DNA from: Coriobacteriia bacterium
GTDB taxonomy: Bacteria > Actinomycetota > Coriobacteriia > Anaerosomatales > Anaerosomataceae
Assembly (NCBI GenBank): GCA_016938135.1
Contig: JAFGVD010000017.1
Coordinates: forward strand, 1 to 53,749
Length of the DNA stretch: 53,749 bases
Direction: 5' to 3'
In this document: piece after piece, positions 34,727 through 42,897 of the stretch
Layout of the letters: the number at the start of each line of letters is the position of its first letter
How positions within the stretch are numbered: position 1 is the first letter of the stretch
Position numbers and translations under genes: made by a program
The notes under the pieces: generated by a model
Database searches by the model: none
Told to the model about the DNA's origin: nothing
The model's input: the letters and a program-made list of their open reading frames with translations, nothing else

Positions 34727-34987
34727 TCAGCGCTTTGCGGCGAGGATCTCTTGCGCTTCGCTGTCCTGATTGGGGAGCAGGGTCGGCGGAACGCTCTGTC
34801 TGCCCAGCGCACGCGCGAGCCTGTATCGCGCGCACTCCTGGATCGCTGAGTAACAGTACCGTTGACGATAACGCAGAGCGGTGTGCGGCATGCCCTCGAG
34901 CGCAGCGTTGAACACGGCACACCCGGGCGCGAACTCGCACGCGGCTGACATCGGATAGGCCTCCTCGTTTGCGGGTAGATCAGGCAT
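34727..34987 (-). CDS. Small four-cysteine protein
   Basis: An 86-residue protein with the pattern CEFAPGC (Cys17, Cys23) and YCYSAIQECARYR (Cys45, Cys52). Similar C-x5-C ... YC-x6-CARY patterns occur in small uncharacterised bacterial proteins that probably bind zinc or an iron-sulfur cluster; I cannot name the family. GAGGAGG precedes the ATG and a well-placed promoter lies upstream, so expression is likely. It converges on the small gene after thrC, with three bases between the stops. Confidence 0.75.
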   Translation of the reverse strand: MPDLPANEEAYPMSAACEFAPGCAVFNAALEGMPHTALRYRQRYCYSAIQECARYRLARALGRQSVPPTLLPNQDSEAQEILAAKR

Positions 34988-35009
34988 TCAGCCTCCTCGA
35001 TGAATGGTA

Positions 35010-35038
35010 ATTCTAGTTAACCAAAAGGGACTGGTAAA
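35010..35038 (-). promoter_or_regulatory. Promoter of the four-cysteine protein gene
   Basis: On the minus strand, TTTACC (35038-35033) and TAGAAT (35015-35010, five of six consensus bases) are separated by 17 bases. The predicted start of transcription is about 15-20 bases before the ATG at 34987. Confidence 0.6.
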
Positions 35039-35055
35039 GGGTCGAACGCGTTGTC

Positions 35056-36045
35056 CTACCGCTCGTCTTGCCCCAGAAGGCCGCCCGGATCCATCAGCTC
35101 CAGCCCGGCCCTCTCACTCACACCTTCATACACTGTCTCATTCCCATCGTCAGTCAATCTATCCAGTGTCACTTCCATCGTGCCACCCAAGGTCTCGTAC
35201 ACCGTCCCCTGCATCTCTCCCAGCACCGGGGAACGCAGCTGCCCGGGAGTCGCCCCGGCAGCAGAGACGGTGAGCCGATGCGTGTCGTCCGCGATGACAA
35301 CCCGGACTTCCCCATCCTCGATATGCACGTGCTCCAGCTGGGCGCCTGTGTAGGTAGCGAACCGGAACAGCGTACCCTCCACCAATATCCCCGCTATGAC
35401 GCCCGTGAATGCGCTGCGCATCCACGGGATGCGAGCCACTGACAGCGTGACCGAGACACCTGCCTGATCGAATCCATTGCACTGCGCCCAGACCCAGGCA
35501 CGGGGAAAAGAACGGCCCCAGTCCTTCTCGGCATAGCCGCGACCGCCGTCAAAACGCTGCTGTCCGGCGACCGTTTCGATGATCCCGCTGACCTCATGGT
35601 CCATGCTAAGCACACCGTGATAGCACTCCATGAACGGAACGAACCGGTACGGCCCCATGATCCCGGGCGAGGTGAGCGTGACCGGCCACGGACTCCAGTC
35701 ACTGAACGTGATCTCACCCACAATGTGCTCGTCTTCGCCTTCGAGGTCGAGCGATATCCCGCTCTCCGAGAAGTGATTGGGACCCACCGTGACCTCGAAT
35801 TGCCGATCCGAGGCGCTGAACTCCGAAGCGGGATAGCGGAAGTACGACGTCGCACCACCGGAGCGGATGAACTGGACGAACGCGTGAGAGTCGCACTCTG
35901 CGGACAACGACAGTCCGGGGATGATCGCCACCGAGCCCTGATCTCCCGGCGCATCCAGCTTGAAATACCACCCCTCGAAGTAGCGAGATTTGCGCCTGCC
36001 GCCCTGATAGAGCGCGGGATGGTAGATCCTTCTGATGGAGTTCAC
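35056..36045 (-). CDS. Tocopherol cyclase-like family protein
   Basis: The 329-residue protein matches the tocopherol-cyclase-like family (PF14249). Visible features are the opening YFEGWYFKLDAP, a middle rich in beta-strand patterns, and RGYAEKDWGRSFPRAWVWAQCN, the family's most typical segment. In plants and cyanobacteria these form the chromanol ring of vitamin E. Bacterial relatives outside phototrophs have no known function and may bind or modify quinones or other lipids. The start is a GTG with AGGAGG nine bases upstream. No signal peptide or membrane helix is seen. Confidence 0.85.
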   Translation of the reverse strand: MNSIRRIYHPALYQGGRRKSRYFEGWYFKLDAPGDQGSVAIIPGLSLSAECDSHAFVQFIRSGGATSYFRYPASEFSASDRQFEVTVGPNHFSESGISLDLEGEDEHIVGEITFSDWSPWPVTLTSPGIMGPYRFVPFMECYHGVLSMDHEVSGIIETVAGQQRFDGGRGYAEKDWGRSFPRAWVWAQCNGFDQAGVSVTLSVARIPWMRSAFTGVIAGILVEGTLFRFATYTGAQLEHVHIEDGEVRVVIADDTHRLTVSAAGATPGQLRSPVLGEMQGTVYETLGGTMEVTLDRLTDDGNETVYEGVSERAGLELMDPGGLLGQDER

Positions 36046-36101
36046 TGTCTCAGCCCTCCTGAAAGGCTCGCTTCAGGTGATTCTACCCGGGAGCCCGCAC
36101 G

Positions 36102-36122
36102 GGGACGCTACATCCGCGCCCG
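36102..36122 (+). repeat. 21-base exact direct repeat, copy B (intergenic)
   Basis: The second copy lies between the tocopherol-cyclase-like gene's start and the end of crcB. No open frame of the copy A protein surrounds it, so it is either a short duplication or recombination scar, or a conserved short motif. Confidence 0.7.
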
Positions 36123-36123
36123 G

Positions 36124-36498
36124 CTACAGCGCTCGCCCAAGCGCGAGTCCGGCGATCGCCGCGATGATGCCCAGGACGGCGCTGCCGAACATGTTGACCG
36201 CAGCGGGCACCATCGCCCCTTGCTCCAGCAGTCTCACGCTCTCGAACGAAAGCGTGGAAAACGTCGTGAAGCCACCAAGCAGACCTATGCCGAGAAAGAC
36301 CCGCCACGCAGCGCTCAGCACCGCGCGTTCGGAGGACAGTGCCATCAGAAGACCCAGCAGAAACGCACCGACGATGTTCACGGCAAGAGTCCCCCAGGGG
36401 AATCCTGTCCCTGCACGGGAGGTGACGAACCCGCCCACGATGTAGCGTAAACCCGCGCCTATCGCTCCGCCCGTGGCAACCAACGCCAACTCTCGCAT
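36124..36498 (-). CDS. crcB: Fluoride channel CrcB/Fluc
   Basis: A four-helix dimeric fluoride exporter subunit, 124 residues. Family motifs are clear: GGAIGAGLRYIVGG near the start, WGTLAVNIVGAFLLG with the channel Asn, and GLLGGFTTFSTLSFE with the Phe-box and Na+-site region. GGGAG precedes the ATG. No fluoride riboswitch is recognisable upstream. One crcB gene is present, so a homodimer is expected. Confidence 0.95.
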   Translation of the reverse strand: MRELALVATGGAIGAGLRYIVGGFVTSRAGTGFPWGTLAVNIVGAFLLGLLMALSSERAVLSAAWRVFLGIGLLGGFTTFSTLSFESVRLLEQGAMVPAAVNMFGSAVLGIIAAIAGLALGRAL

Positions 36499-36628
36499 GA
36501 TCTCCCTCTCAGCCTGATTGCGACCAGTATATAGCGGGACTCCTCACACGACACTCCGGTTGCGGCGCGCCGGCTACAAAGATAGACTCATGCAACACGC
36601 TAAAACTTCTTATAGGGTAAGTGAGGTC

Positions 36629-37624
36629 ATGGGAACGTACCGAGCGCTTGATCGAAGCGACCAGCTCAAGTCCATCGCCGACCCTCACAGACTTGCCCTG
36701 CTACGTCGACTCATGGCAGGTCGCGCGACGATCACGCAACTCGGCGCAGCATTCGGCAAACATCCTGCCTGGATCCGCTATCACGTGAAAACGCTTGAAG
36801 CGGCCGGATTGGTGGAGCTTGTAGAGACCAAGACCACAGGCAACTACACAGAGAAGTTCTACCAGGCCAACGCCAGCGCGTTCTCCCTGCAGATGCTCGT
36901 CACTCCAGAGTTTGGAGATCGAAGCAGCCTGGTAGTTGTTGGCAGTCACGATTTCGCCGTGGAGATGCTTGCCGATAACGTCAACAGCCACCACAAGATC
37001 GTCATAGTCCCCGTCGCCGTTGGCAGCCTCGATGGCCTCATCGCACTCAGACAGGGACTGGCCGACGCCGCAGGATGCCATCTTCTTGATGCAGATAGCT
37101 CCGAGTACAACGTCCCCTACATCCGCCACATCTTTCCGGACCGATCGATCACCGTCATCACGCTCTCCCATCGGGAACAGGGGTTGATCGTGCCTAGCGG
37201 CAACCCCCGAGACATCCGCGGGATCGAGGACATCGCGAGCGGGATCCGATTCATCAACCGGAACCCCGGCTCCGGCACACGGGTCTGGCTCGATCGCGAA
37301 CTTGCCAGGCAGAAGATCCCGGTTGACGCGATCGCCGGTTTCGACGAGACCGCGCTGACGCACACCGATGTCGCCGTACGCGTCGCCACCGGTGGAGCAG
37401 ATGTGGGTCTCGGTATCCGCGCTGCAGCGGACAGACTCGGACTGGCCTTCGTCCCCTTGTTCCAGGAACGCTACGACCTTGCCGTGCCCACCGCACGACT
37501 CAGCGACCCCATGGTGCAAGAACTGATCGAACCACTCACCAGCGCCGGCTTCTGCAAGAACCTGAGCAAGGTACCGGGCTATGACACGCGGCACACCGGC
37601 GACCTCGAACGGGTCGCTGGATAA
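36629..37624 (+). CDS. HTH regulator fused to a PBP-like (MoeA/molybdate-type) ligand domain
   Basis: A one-component transcription regulator of about 331 residues. The N-terminal ArsR-like winged helix (about 5-85; SDQLKSIADPHRLALLRRLM, then GKHPAWIRYHVKTLEAAG) is followed by a periplasmic-binding-protein-like domain (about 110-320). That domain contains REQGLIVPSGNPRDI and INRNPGSGTRVWLD, a pattern found in PBP-like domains fused to ModE- and MoeA-type proteins. Ligands there include oxyanions such as molybdate or tungstate. The ATG at 36629 is preceded by GAGG at a short spacing; an upstream ATG at 36590 is possible. A TTGCGG-N17-TAGACT promoter lies before it. Confidence 0.8.
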   Translation: MGTYRALDRSDQLKSIADPHRLALLRRLMAGRATITQLGAAFGKHPAWIRYHVKTLEAAGLVELVETKTTGNYTEKFYQANASAFSLQMLVTPEFGDRSSLVVVGSHDFAVEMLADNVNSHHKIVIVPVAVGSLDGLIALRQGLADAAGCHLLDADSSEYNVPYIRHIFPDRSITVITLSHREQGLIVPSGNPRDIRGIEDIASGIRFINRNPGSGTRVWLDRELARQKIPVDAIAGFDETALTHTDVAVRVATGGADVGLGIRAAADRLGLAFVPLFQERYDLAVPTARLSDPMVQELIEPLTSAGFCKNLSKVPGYDTRHTGDLERVAG

Positions 37625-37675
37625 GATATCGGAGCTGGTCAGGAATGACCGGCAAGAGGAATCGGAGGGAACCGC

Positions 37676-38152
37676 ATGAGAGCAAGAGGAAGATCGGCAC
37701 GCGGCGTCGCCGTGCTCGTCGTGCTTGCGATGCTGATGACCATGTCGGGGATCATCCCCGCGTTCGCGAGATCGTTTATCGACGGCGGGATCATAGAGTC
37801 GCCCGCCTACGTGATGAACGACCACACGCCGTTTCGGTTCCAGTTCGGGGTCCCCGCATCAGCCGGACTCGAGCCCGACACCGAGTATCAGGTGAAACTA
37901 CGCATCGGCGATGAACCCGATTGGAGCGTGAAGTACGGGTACATCTCGGCCGAGAACTCGGGCTTGTGGACACAGGAGAACGACGACACGTGGAACACAG
38001 AGTCTACGAACTTTCCAGTGGTCACTACTGACGGAAGCGGAGTCATCGAGGATACCTGGATGTGGGGCAAGGTCGGTAATGAGAACCTTTCCGGGAACTA
38101 CTATCTGATCGTCTCACTGACACCCGGTGCGGCCGGAAACACGCGATGCTGA
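37676..38152 (+). CDS. Secreted protein, probably 3'-truncated
   Basis: A 158-residue exported protein with a signal peptide (RRSARGVAVLVVLAMLM-type core, cleavage probably after AFA near residue 31). The mature part contains a beta-rich module (TEYQVKLRIGD, NSGLWTQENDDTW, FPVVTTDGSGVI, GNYYLIVSLTP) like one I recall from large actinobacterial surface proteins, where it is followed by several hundred more residues. Here it ends abruptly at GAAGNTRC. GGAGGG precedes the ATG. The next small frame starts inside its last codons, so a deletion or frameshift may have removed the rest. Function unknown. Confidence 0.6.
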   Translation: MRARGRSARGVAVLVVLAMLMTMSGIIPAFARSFIDGGIIESPAYVMNDHTPFRFQFGVPASAGLEPDTEYQVKLRIGDEPDWSVKYGYISAENSGLWTQENDDTWNTESTNFPVVTTDGSGVIEDTWMWGKVGNENLSGNYYLIVSLTPGAAGNTRC

Positions 38153-38394
38153 TCGGCATCGGCTTCCTGGTGGTCGCCTTGAGCTCCTTTGGCCTGAACG
38201 AGCTGCTCTCCTCGGAAGATGTGACCATCGTCAAAGATCCCGGCACCACCGAGATGGAGGTCATCACCAAGAGCGAGGGCAAGATCGAGCGGCTCACCGC
38301 AACCGACGCGACCGCCCGCGGGCAGGGCGCAGCAATCGGCACGGTCTACCGTCTGGACGACGGACAGGTCATCTGGATACCCGCCGAGGAGTAG
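38146..38394 (+). CDS. Small single-helix membrane protein overlapping the previous gene
   Basis: An 82-residue frame starting at an ATG that overlaps the previous stop by seven bases. Residues 2-20 form one transmembrane helix, and the rest is a hydrophilic, probably extracellular part (TEMEVITKSEGKIERLTATD ... YRLDDGQVIWIPAEE). It may be a genuine coupled partner of the secreted protein, or the tail of another gene joined by deletion. No recognised domain. It converges on glnA, nine bases before that gene's end. Confidence 0.5.
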   Translation: MLIGIGFLVVALSSFGLNELLSSEDVTIVKDPGTTEMEVITKSEGKIERLTATDATARGQGAAIGTVYRLDDGQVIWIPAEE

Positions 38395-38403
38395 AACCGC
38401 CCT

Positions 38404-39732
38404 CTACAGCAGCGGTAGATACTCCTCCAGCTCGAACGGCGTGACACGTGTGCGGTAGTTGTTCCACTCCGCACGCTTGTTGCGCAAGAACCACTCAAAG
38501 ACCTGCTCACCAAGAGCCTCGCGCAGAAGCTCGCTGCCCTCCATTGCCGATATAGCCTCGGCCAGATCCTCGGGAAGTTGCCCGATGCCCCGCTCGGCGC
38601 GCTCGCCGACCGACATCTCGTATACGTCGTCAACGACGTCTTTGGGCAGCTCCAAGCCCCGCTCGATGCCGTCAAGGCCGGCGGCCAGCATCACAGAGAA
38701 AGCGAGGTACGGGTTGCACGCGGGATCGGGTGACCGCAGCTCCACGCGGGTCGCGTTCTCCTTGCCGGGCTTGTACATGGGCACGCGGACCAATGCCGAG
38801 CGGTTCCGGTGTGCCCAGCAGATGTAGACAGGGGCCTCGTAGCCGGAAACCAGTCGTTTGTAGCTGTTCACCCACTGATTGGTGATCGCGCATATCTCGC
38901 GGGCGTGGAAAAGCAGACCGGCGATGTAGGACTTCGCCGTCGCAGACAGATGGAAATCATCGTTGGCATCATAGAATGCGTTCTTGCCGTCTTTGAACAA
39001 CGACTGGTGCACATGCATCCCGCTTCCTGCCTCGCCGTAAAGCGGCTTGGGCATGAACGTCGCATAGACGCCGTTCTCTTGCGCGATCTCCTTCACGACC
39101 ACGCGATAGGTCATCACGTTGTCGGCCATCTTGAGCGCCTCGCAGTAGCGCAGGTCTATCTCGTGCTGGCTCGGGCCCACCTCGTGATGGCTGTACTCCA
39201 CCTGGATGCCGAAGCGCTTGAGCGCCCGCACGGTGTCTTTGCGCAGGTCGATGGCGAGGTCACGTGTCGTCTGGTCGAAGTAAGTGGCGTGATCGAGAAC
39301 CTCGGGATCGTGATCGCCTTTGAGGTAGTAGTACTCAAGCTCCGGACCTATGAAGAACTCGAAGCCAAGACGCTGCGCCTTCTCGATATTGCGACGCAAG
39401 ACGTAGCGCGGGTCCGCCTCGTAGAAGCTACCGTCGGGACGGTGGATGTTGCAGAACATGGTGGCGACCAGCGCGCCCTTCTGACGCCAGGGCAGTATCT
39501 GCAGGGTCGTGGGATCGGGCAGCGCGACCATGTCGGACTCCTGGATCCGCGCAAAGCCTTGAATGGAACTTCCGTCAAAACCCATGCCCTCGGTCATCGC
39601 GAGTTCAAGTTCCTCCACATCGATCGTGAACGACTTCAGAAAACCGAGAACATCGGTGAACCAGAGATGTATGAACTCGATCTTCTGGTCCTTGATGGTC
39701 TTGATGACGTCCGCTCTGACTTCTGCGGGCAT
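38404..39732 (-). CDS. glnA: Glutamine synthetase type I
   Basis: Makes glutamine from glutamate, ammonia and ATP. The 442 residues hold the usual sites: MGFDGSSIQGFARIQESDM near residue 50, IGPELEYYYL, the metal/ammonia-site SGMHVHQSLF, and the NPYLAFSVMLAAGLDG segment. The adenylylation-site region of the I-beta group is not evident, so it is probably the I-alpha type controlled by feedback or protein binding. The ATG at 39732 follows a GGGGGA site; further upstream the frame runs through the intergenic region and is not real. A GlnR-type operator lies between it and the divergent glutamate-synthase-like gene. Confidence 0.96.
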   Translation of the reverse strand: MPAEVRADVIKTIKDQKIEFIHLWFTDVLGFLKSFTIDVEELELAMTEGMGFDGSSIQGFARIQESDMVALPDPTTLQILPWRQKGALVATMFCNIHRPDGSFYEADPRYVLRRNIEKAQRLGFEFFIGPELEYYYLKGDHDPEVLDHATYFDQTTRDLAIDLRKDTVRALKRFGIQVEYSHHEVGPSQHEIDLRYCEALKMADNVMTYRVVVKEIAQENGVYATFMPKPLYGEAGSGMHVHQSLFKDGKNAFYDANDDFHLSATAKSYIAGLLFHAREICAITNQWVNSYKRLVSGYEAPVYICWAHRNRSALVRVPMYKPGKENATRVELRSPDPACNPYLAFSVMLAAGLDGIERGLELPKDVVDDVYEMSVGERAERGIGQLPEDLAEAISAMEGSELLREALGEQVFEWFLRNKRAEWNNYRTRVTPFELEEYLPLL

Positions 39733-39770
39733 GTGGGTCCCCCATTCACCGGGTCGGATGTTGCGTATCG

Positions 39771-39797
39771 CTTTCCGCTGTGTTTCCAGTACGTTAC
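39771..39797 (-). promoter_or_regulatory. GlnR-type operator between glnA and the glutamate synthase-like gene
   Basis: On the minus strand the order is GTAAC (39797-39793), six bases, GAAAC (39786-39782), six bases, GAAAG (39775-39771). This matches the alternating GTnAC-n6-GAAAC half-sites bound by the OmpR-type nitrogen regulator GlnR of actinobacteria. It lies about 40 bases before glnA and 60 before the divergent gene, so it could control both. Regulator identity is inferred. Confidence 0.6.
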
Positions 39798-39855
39798 GAT
39801 AGCTCAAACTCAGGCGGCTGTATGCGCGCTCTACCAAGAAAACAGGGGGTAACGA

Positions 39856-41448
39856 ATGAATCTTCAGCGACCCAACGCCAACGACGCCACTCAAACGACG
39901 AACCGCTCGCGTGATGTGGCTCCCGGTTCCGGCATATGCACGAGGTGTGTGGATGGCTGTCGCGGCAACTGTGAGGTATTCAAAGCTTCATTCCGTGGCC
40001 GAGAAGTGATCTACCCCGCCCCCTTCGGCGAGATCACCGCAGGCGGGGACAAAGACTACCCCATCGACTACTCGCATCTGAACATCATGGGTTACGCGAT
40101 GGGTGCCGAGGGTCTGCCCGGTGGCGCGGTTGGAGACTCCGACAACACCCTGTTCCCCAATGCGAACACAGAGACCGTCTTCGGCGATGCCAACAAGGTC
40201 AAGATGCGCGTGCCCATCTTCACGGGCGCATTGGGCTCCACCGAGATCGCGCGCAAGAACTGGGAGCACTTCGCAGTAGGCGCCGCCATAAGCGGCATCT
40301 CGCTGGTCTGTGGCGAGAACGTCTGCGGGATCGACCCGCTGCTCGAGCGTGACAGCAAGGGCAAGGTCACCAAGGCCCCCGATATGGAACGTCGCATCGA
40401 GAACTACCGTCGCTACCATGAAGGCTACGGCGATATCCTCGTGCAGATGAACGTGGAGGATACGCGGCTTGGCGTTGCCGAATACGTCATCGACAAGCTC
40501 GGCGTTGAGACGGTCGAGCTCAAGTGGGGACAGGGCGCCAAGTGCATCGGCGGCGAGATCAAGGTCAACTCGCTGGAGCGGGCTCTCGAGCTACAGAGCC
40601 GCGGCTATCTTGTGACCCCCGATCCCAGCGACCCGGCGGTCCAAGCTGCGTTCAATGACGGCGCGATCCGCCAGTTCGAGCGTCATAGCCGCCTCGGCTT
40701 CATCGATGAAGATGGCTTCTACGCCGAAGTGCAGCGGCTCCGCGACCTCGGCGCCAAGCGCGTCACGCTCAAGACGGGCGCCTATGGTATGCGCGAACTA
40801 GCTATGGCCATCAAATGGTCGAGCAACGCCCGTATCGACCTCCTCACCATCGACGGTGCGCCCGGCGGTACGGGCATGAGCCCCTGGCGCATGATGGAGG
40901 AGTGGGGCATCCCCACCTTCTACCTGCAGTGCATGACCAACGACCTCATCAACAAACTGCGCGAATGCGAAGGCGCCTACATCCCTGACATCGCCATCGC
41001 CGGCGGCTTCTCAAGCGAGGACCACATCTACAAGGTCCTCGCCATGGGCTCACCACACACGAAGGCGGTCTGCATGGGCCGCGCGCTCATGATCCCCGGC
41101 TTCGTAGGGAAGAACATCGAGCTATGGATGAAGGAAGAGAACCTCCCCAAGACGGTCTCCGAGTTCGGTGGCAGCAAAGAGGAGATATTCGTCAGCTACG
41201 AGACCCTCAAAGCCAAGTACGGTGCCGAGATAGACAACATCCCGCTGGGAGCCATCGCGCTGTACACCTTCAGCGACAAACTCAGAGTGGGTCTGCAGCA
41301 GTTCATGAGCGGGAGCCGGAAGTTCGATATCCCGTCAATCAGCCGCAGTGACGTCTTCGCCCTTACGGAAGAGGCCGCGAAGGTCTCGGGGATTCAGTAC
41401 GTCATGGACGTGCAGCGTGATGAGGCCATGCGCATCATCTGCGAGTAG
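39856..41448 (+). CDS. Stand-alone FMN-binding glutamate synthase domain protein
   Basis: The 530 residues correspond to the central FMN/synthase part of glutamate synthase, which converts 2-oxoglutarate and ammonia to glutamate. VELKWGQGAKCIGGE, VTLKTGAYGMRELA and IDGAPGGTGMSP are the family's phosphate- and FMN-binding motifs. The usual CxxxxCPVGVAT iron-sulfur motif of GltB is missing; instead the N-terminus carries CTRCVDGCRGNC (Cys28, 31, 35, 39), a possible Fe-S site. No glutaminase or GXGXG domain and no GltD partner are present, so ammonia and electrons must come from other proteins. Divergent from glnA across a GlnR-type box. Confidence 0.88.
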   Translation: MNLQRPNANDATQTTNRSRDVAPGSGICTRCVDGCRGNCEVFKASFRGREVIYPAPFGEITAGGDKDYPIDYSHLNIMGYAMGAEGLPGGAVGDSDNTLFPNANTETVFGDANKVKMRVPIFTGALGSTEIARKNWEHFAVGAAISGISLVCGENVCGIDPLLERDSKGKVTKAPDMERRIENYRRYHEGYGDILVQMNVEDTRLGVAEYVIDKLGVETVELKWGQGAKCIGGEIKVNSLERALELQSRGYLVTPDPSDPAVQAAFNDGAIRQFERHSRLGFIDEDGFYAEVQRLRDLGAKRVTLKTGAYGMRELAMAIKWSSNARIDLLTIDGAPGGTGMSPWRMMEEWGIPTFYLQCMTNDLINKLRECEGAYIPDIAIAGGFSSEDHIYKVLAMGSPHTKAVCMGRALMIPGFVGKNIELWMKEENLPKTVSEFGGSKEEIFVSYETLKAKYGAEIDNIPLGAIALYTFSDKLRVGLQQFMSGSRKFDIPSISRSDVFALTEEAAKVSGIQYVMDVQRDEAMRIICE

Positions 41449-41475
41449 GTGTAGACTGACATCTCGGCGCATACA

Positions 41476-41507
41476 GCGTCGCTTCGGGCCATCGCCCGGG
41501 GCGACGC
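41476..41507 (+). terminator. Terminator hairpin after the glutamate synthase-like gene
   Basis: GCGTCGC (41476-41482) pairs with GCGACGC (41501-41507) around an inner CGGG/CCCG stem. A T-rich stretch (TTGCATTTCT) follows. The hairpin ends just before the frame of the MFS gene. Confidence 0.65.
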
Positions 41508-41540
41508 TTGCATTTCTACAAAGGAGTTGAGTCCGTCACT

Positions 41541-42884
41541 GTGTCTGGCACCCCTCTCACCAAGCCCCATGAACCACAGGCTCCCCTGCCCCAGGACACG
41601 CCCACATACGAAGCGGACGTCTCCAGCCCTCCTCGGCGAATACTCCGTGGCCTCAAGACCTTTGAGCCATTCGGCTACCGCGACTACACGTACTTCTTCT
41701 TTGGAGCGTTGCTGTCCAACATCGGGACATGGACGCAGACGGTGGCGCTTGGCTGGGTCGTCTACCAGCTTACGGGATCATCGTCATCTCTCGGCCTAGT
41801 CAACTTCCTCACAGGCATCCCCGTCTTCTTGCTCACCATATTCGCCGGCACTCTTGCAGACCGGCTCGACCGCCGAAAGCTGCTGGTCGTCTCGCAGTTC
41901 ATTTTGATGGGGCAAGCCATTGCTTTTGCAGCGCTCAACCAAACGGGTCACTTCACGATGGCATGGATCTATGGGCTATCGCTTGCTGGCGGTGTCGTCT
42001 CGGCGTTCATGTTCCCCGCCTGGCAAGCGATGGTGCCAGACCTCGTGCCTCGCTCTTCGCTGCTGAACGCTATCGCGCTCAGTTCCGCGCAGTTCAACGC
42101 CGCACGACTCATCGGACCTATGGTGACAGCCGCGATCATCGCCGCATTCAGCGCGAACGAACAACTGGGTATCACCGCGGTCTTCGTGATCAACGCGACA
42201 AGCTTCCTTTTCGTTATCTGGGCGCTTACCGTGATCAGGCCCAACCAGGTGCTACGCGCGGCGGATGCGCCGGATGACGGCGGCCTGGGCGCCGGTCTGG
42301 CCTACGCGCGCAAACACCCGCACGTCGCCATGCACCTTCTGACAGCAGTTATGCTCACCATCTTCGGGATGCCATTCATGACGCTTCTGCCCGCGTTCGC
42401 GGCTGACACCCTTGGTCTTGGGAGCACCGGTTACTCGGCGCTGATGGGCTTCAATGGCGCCGGAGCGCTCATCGGTGCGCTGACGGTGGCCTCGCTCCCC
42501 AGAAGCGTGAAGCGCGAGAGCATCATCCGCTACTCGCTCGCAGCTATGGCTGTAGGTGTCCTGGCGTTGTCCTTCGTACGCGCATACGTGCCGGTAGCTG
42601 TACTGCTTGTGGCACTGGGGGCGGTATTCCTGGCCTGCGTATCCAGCATAAACACCAACCTGCAGACGGCGGTTCCCAACGAACTCCGCGGTCGCGTCAT
42701 GGCGCTGTTCGTGGTCTCGTTCATGGGAATGATGCCGTTTGGATCGCTGGCCTTCGGCGCGCTTGCGGATGCCATCGGTGTGACGTGGGCGATCTTCGCA
42801 GGCTCCATCGTGCTCCTGACATACTGCATCATGCTTCTGCTGAAACCACGCCTGCTTTGTGAGACGAGCGCCAAGAGCCGGTAG
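41541..42884 (+). CDS. MFS transporter (EntS-like, MFS_3)
   Basis: A 12-helix major facilitator of about 447 residues with a ~35-residue Pro-rich cytosolic N-terminus. FADRL-type motif A is present (GTLADRLDRRKLLVVSQ) after the second helix, and SFLFVIWALTVIRP closes the first half. Relatives export siderophores or drugs. The start is uncertain: the GTG at 41541 is closest to the homology, with AAGGAG 14 bases upstream; the TTG at 41508 abuts the terminator hairpin and looks too early. Confidence 0.85.
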   Translation: MSGTPLTKPHEPQAPLPQDTPTYEADVSSPPRRILRGLKTFEPFGYRDYTYFFFGALLSNIGTWTQTVALGWVVYQLTGSSSSLGLVNFLTGIPVFLLTIFAGTLADRLDRRKLLVVSQFILMGQAIAFAALNQTGHFTMAWIYGLSLAGGVVSAFMFPAWQAMVPDLVPRSSLLNAIALSSAQFNAARLIGPMVTAAIIAAFSANEQLGITAVFVINATSFLFVIWALTVIRPNQVLRAADAPDDGGLGAGLAYARKHPHVAMHLLTAVMLTIFGMPFMTLLPAFAADTLGLGSTGYSALMGFNGAGALIGALTVASLPRSVKRESIIRYSLAAMAVGVLALSFVRAYVPVAVLLVALGAVFLACVSSINTNLQTAVPNELRGRVMALFVVSFMGMMPFGSLAFGALADAIGVTWAIFAGSIVLLTYCIMLLLKPRLLCETSAKSR

Positions 42885-42897
42885 CGTCTCGTGACAG

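Noticed and set aside
36499-36628. A fluoride riboswitch before crcB
   Set aside because: The conserved GGCGATGGTGTTCGCC-like start and its pseudoknot partner are absent on the minus strand here.
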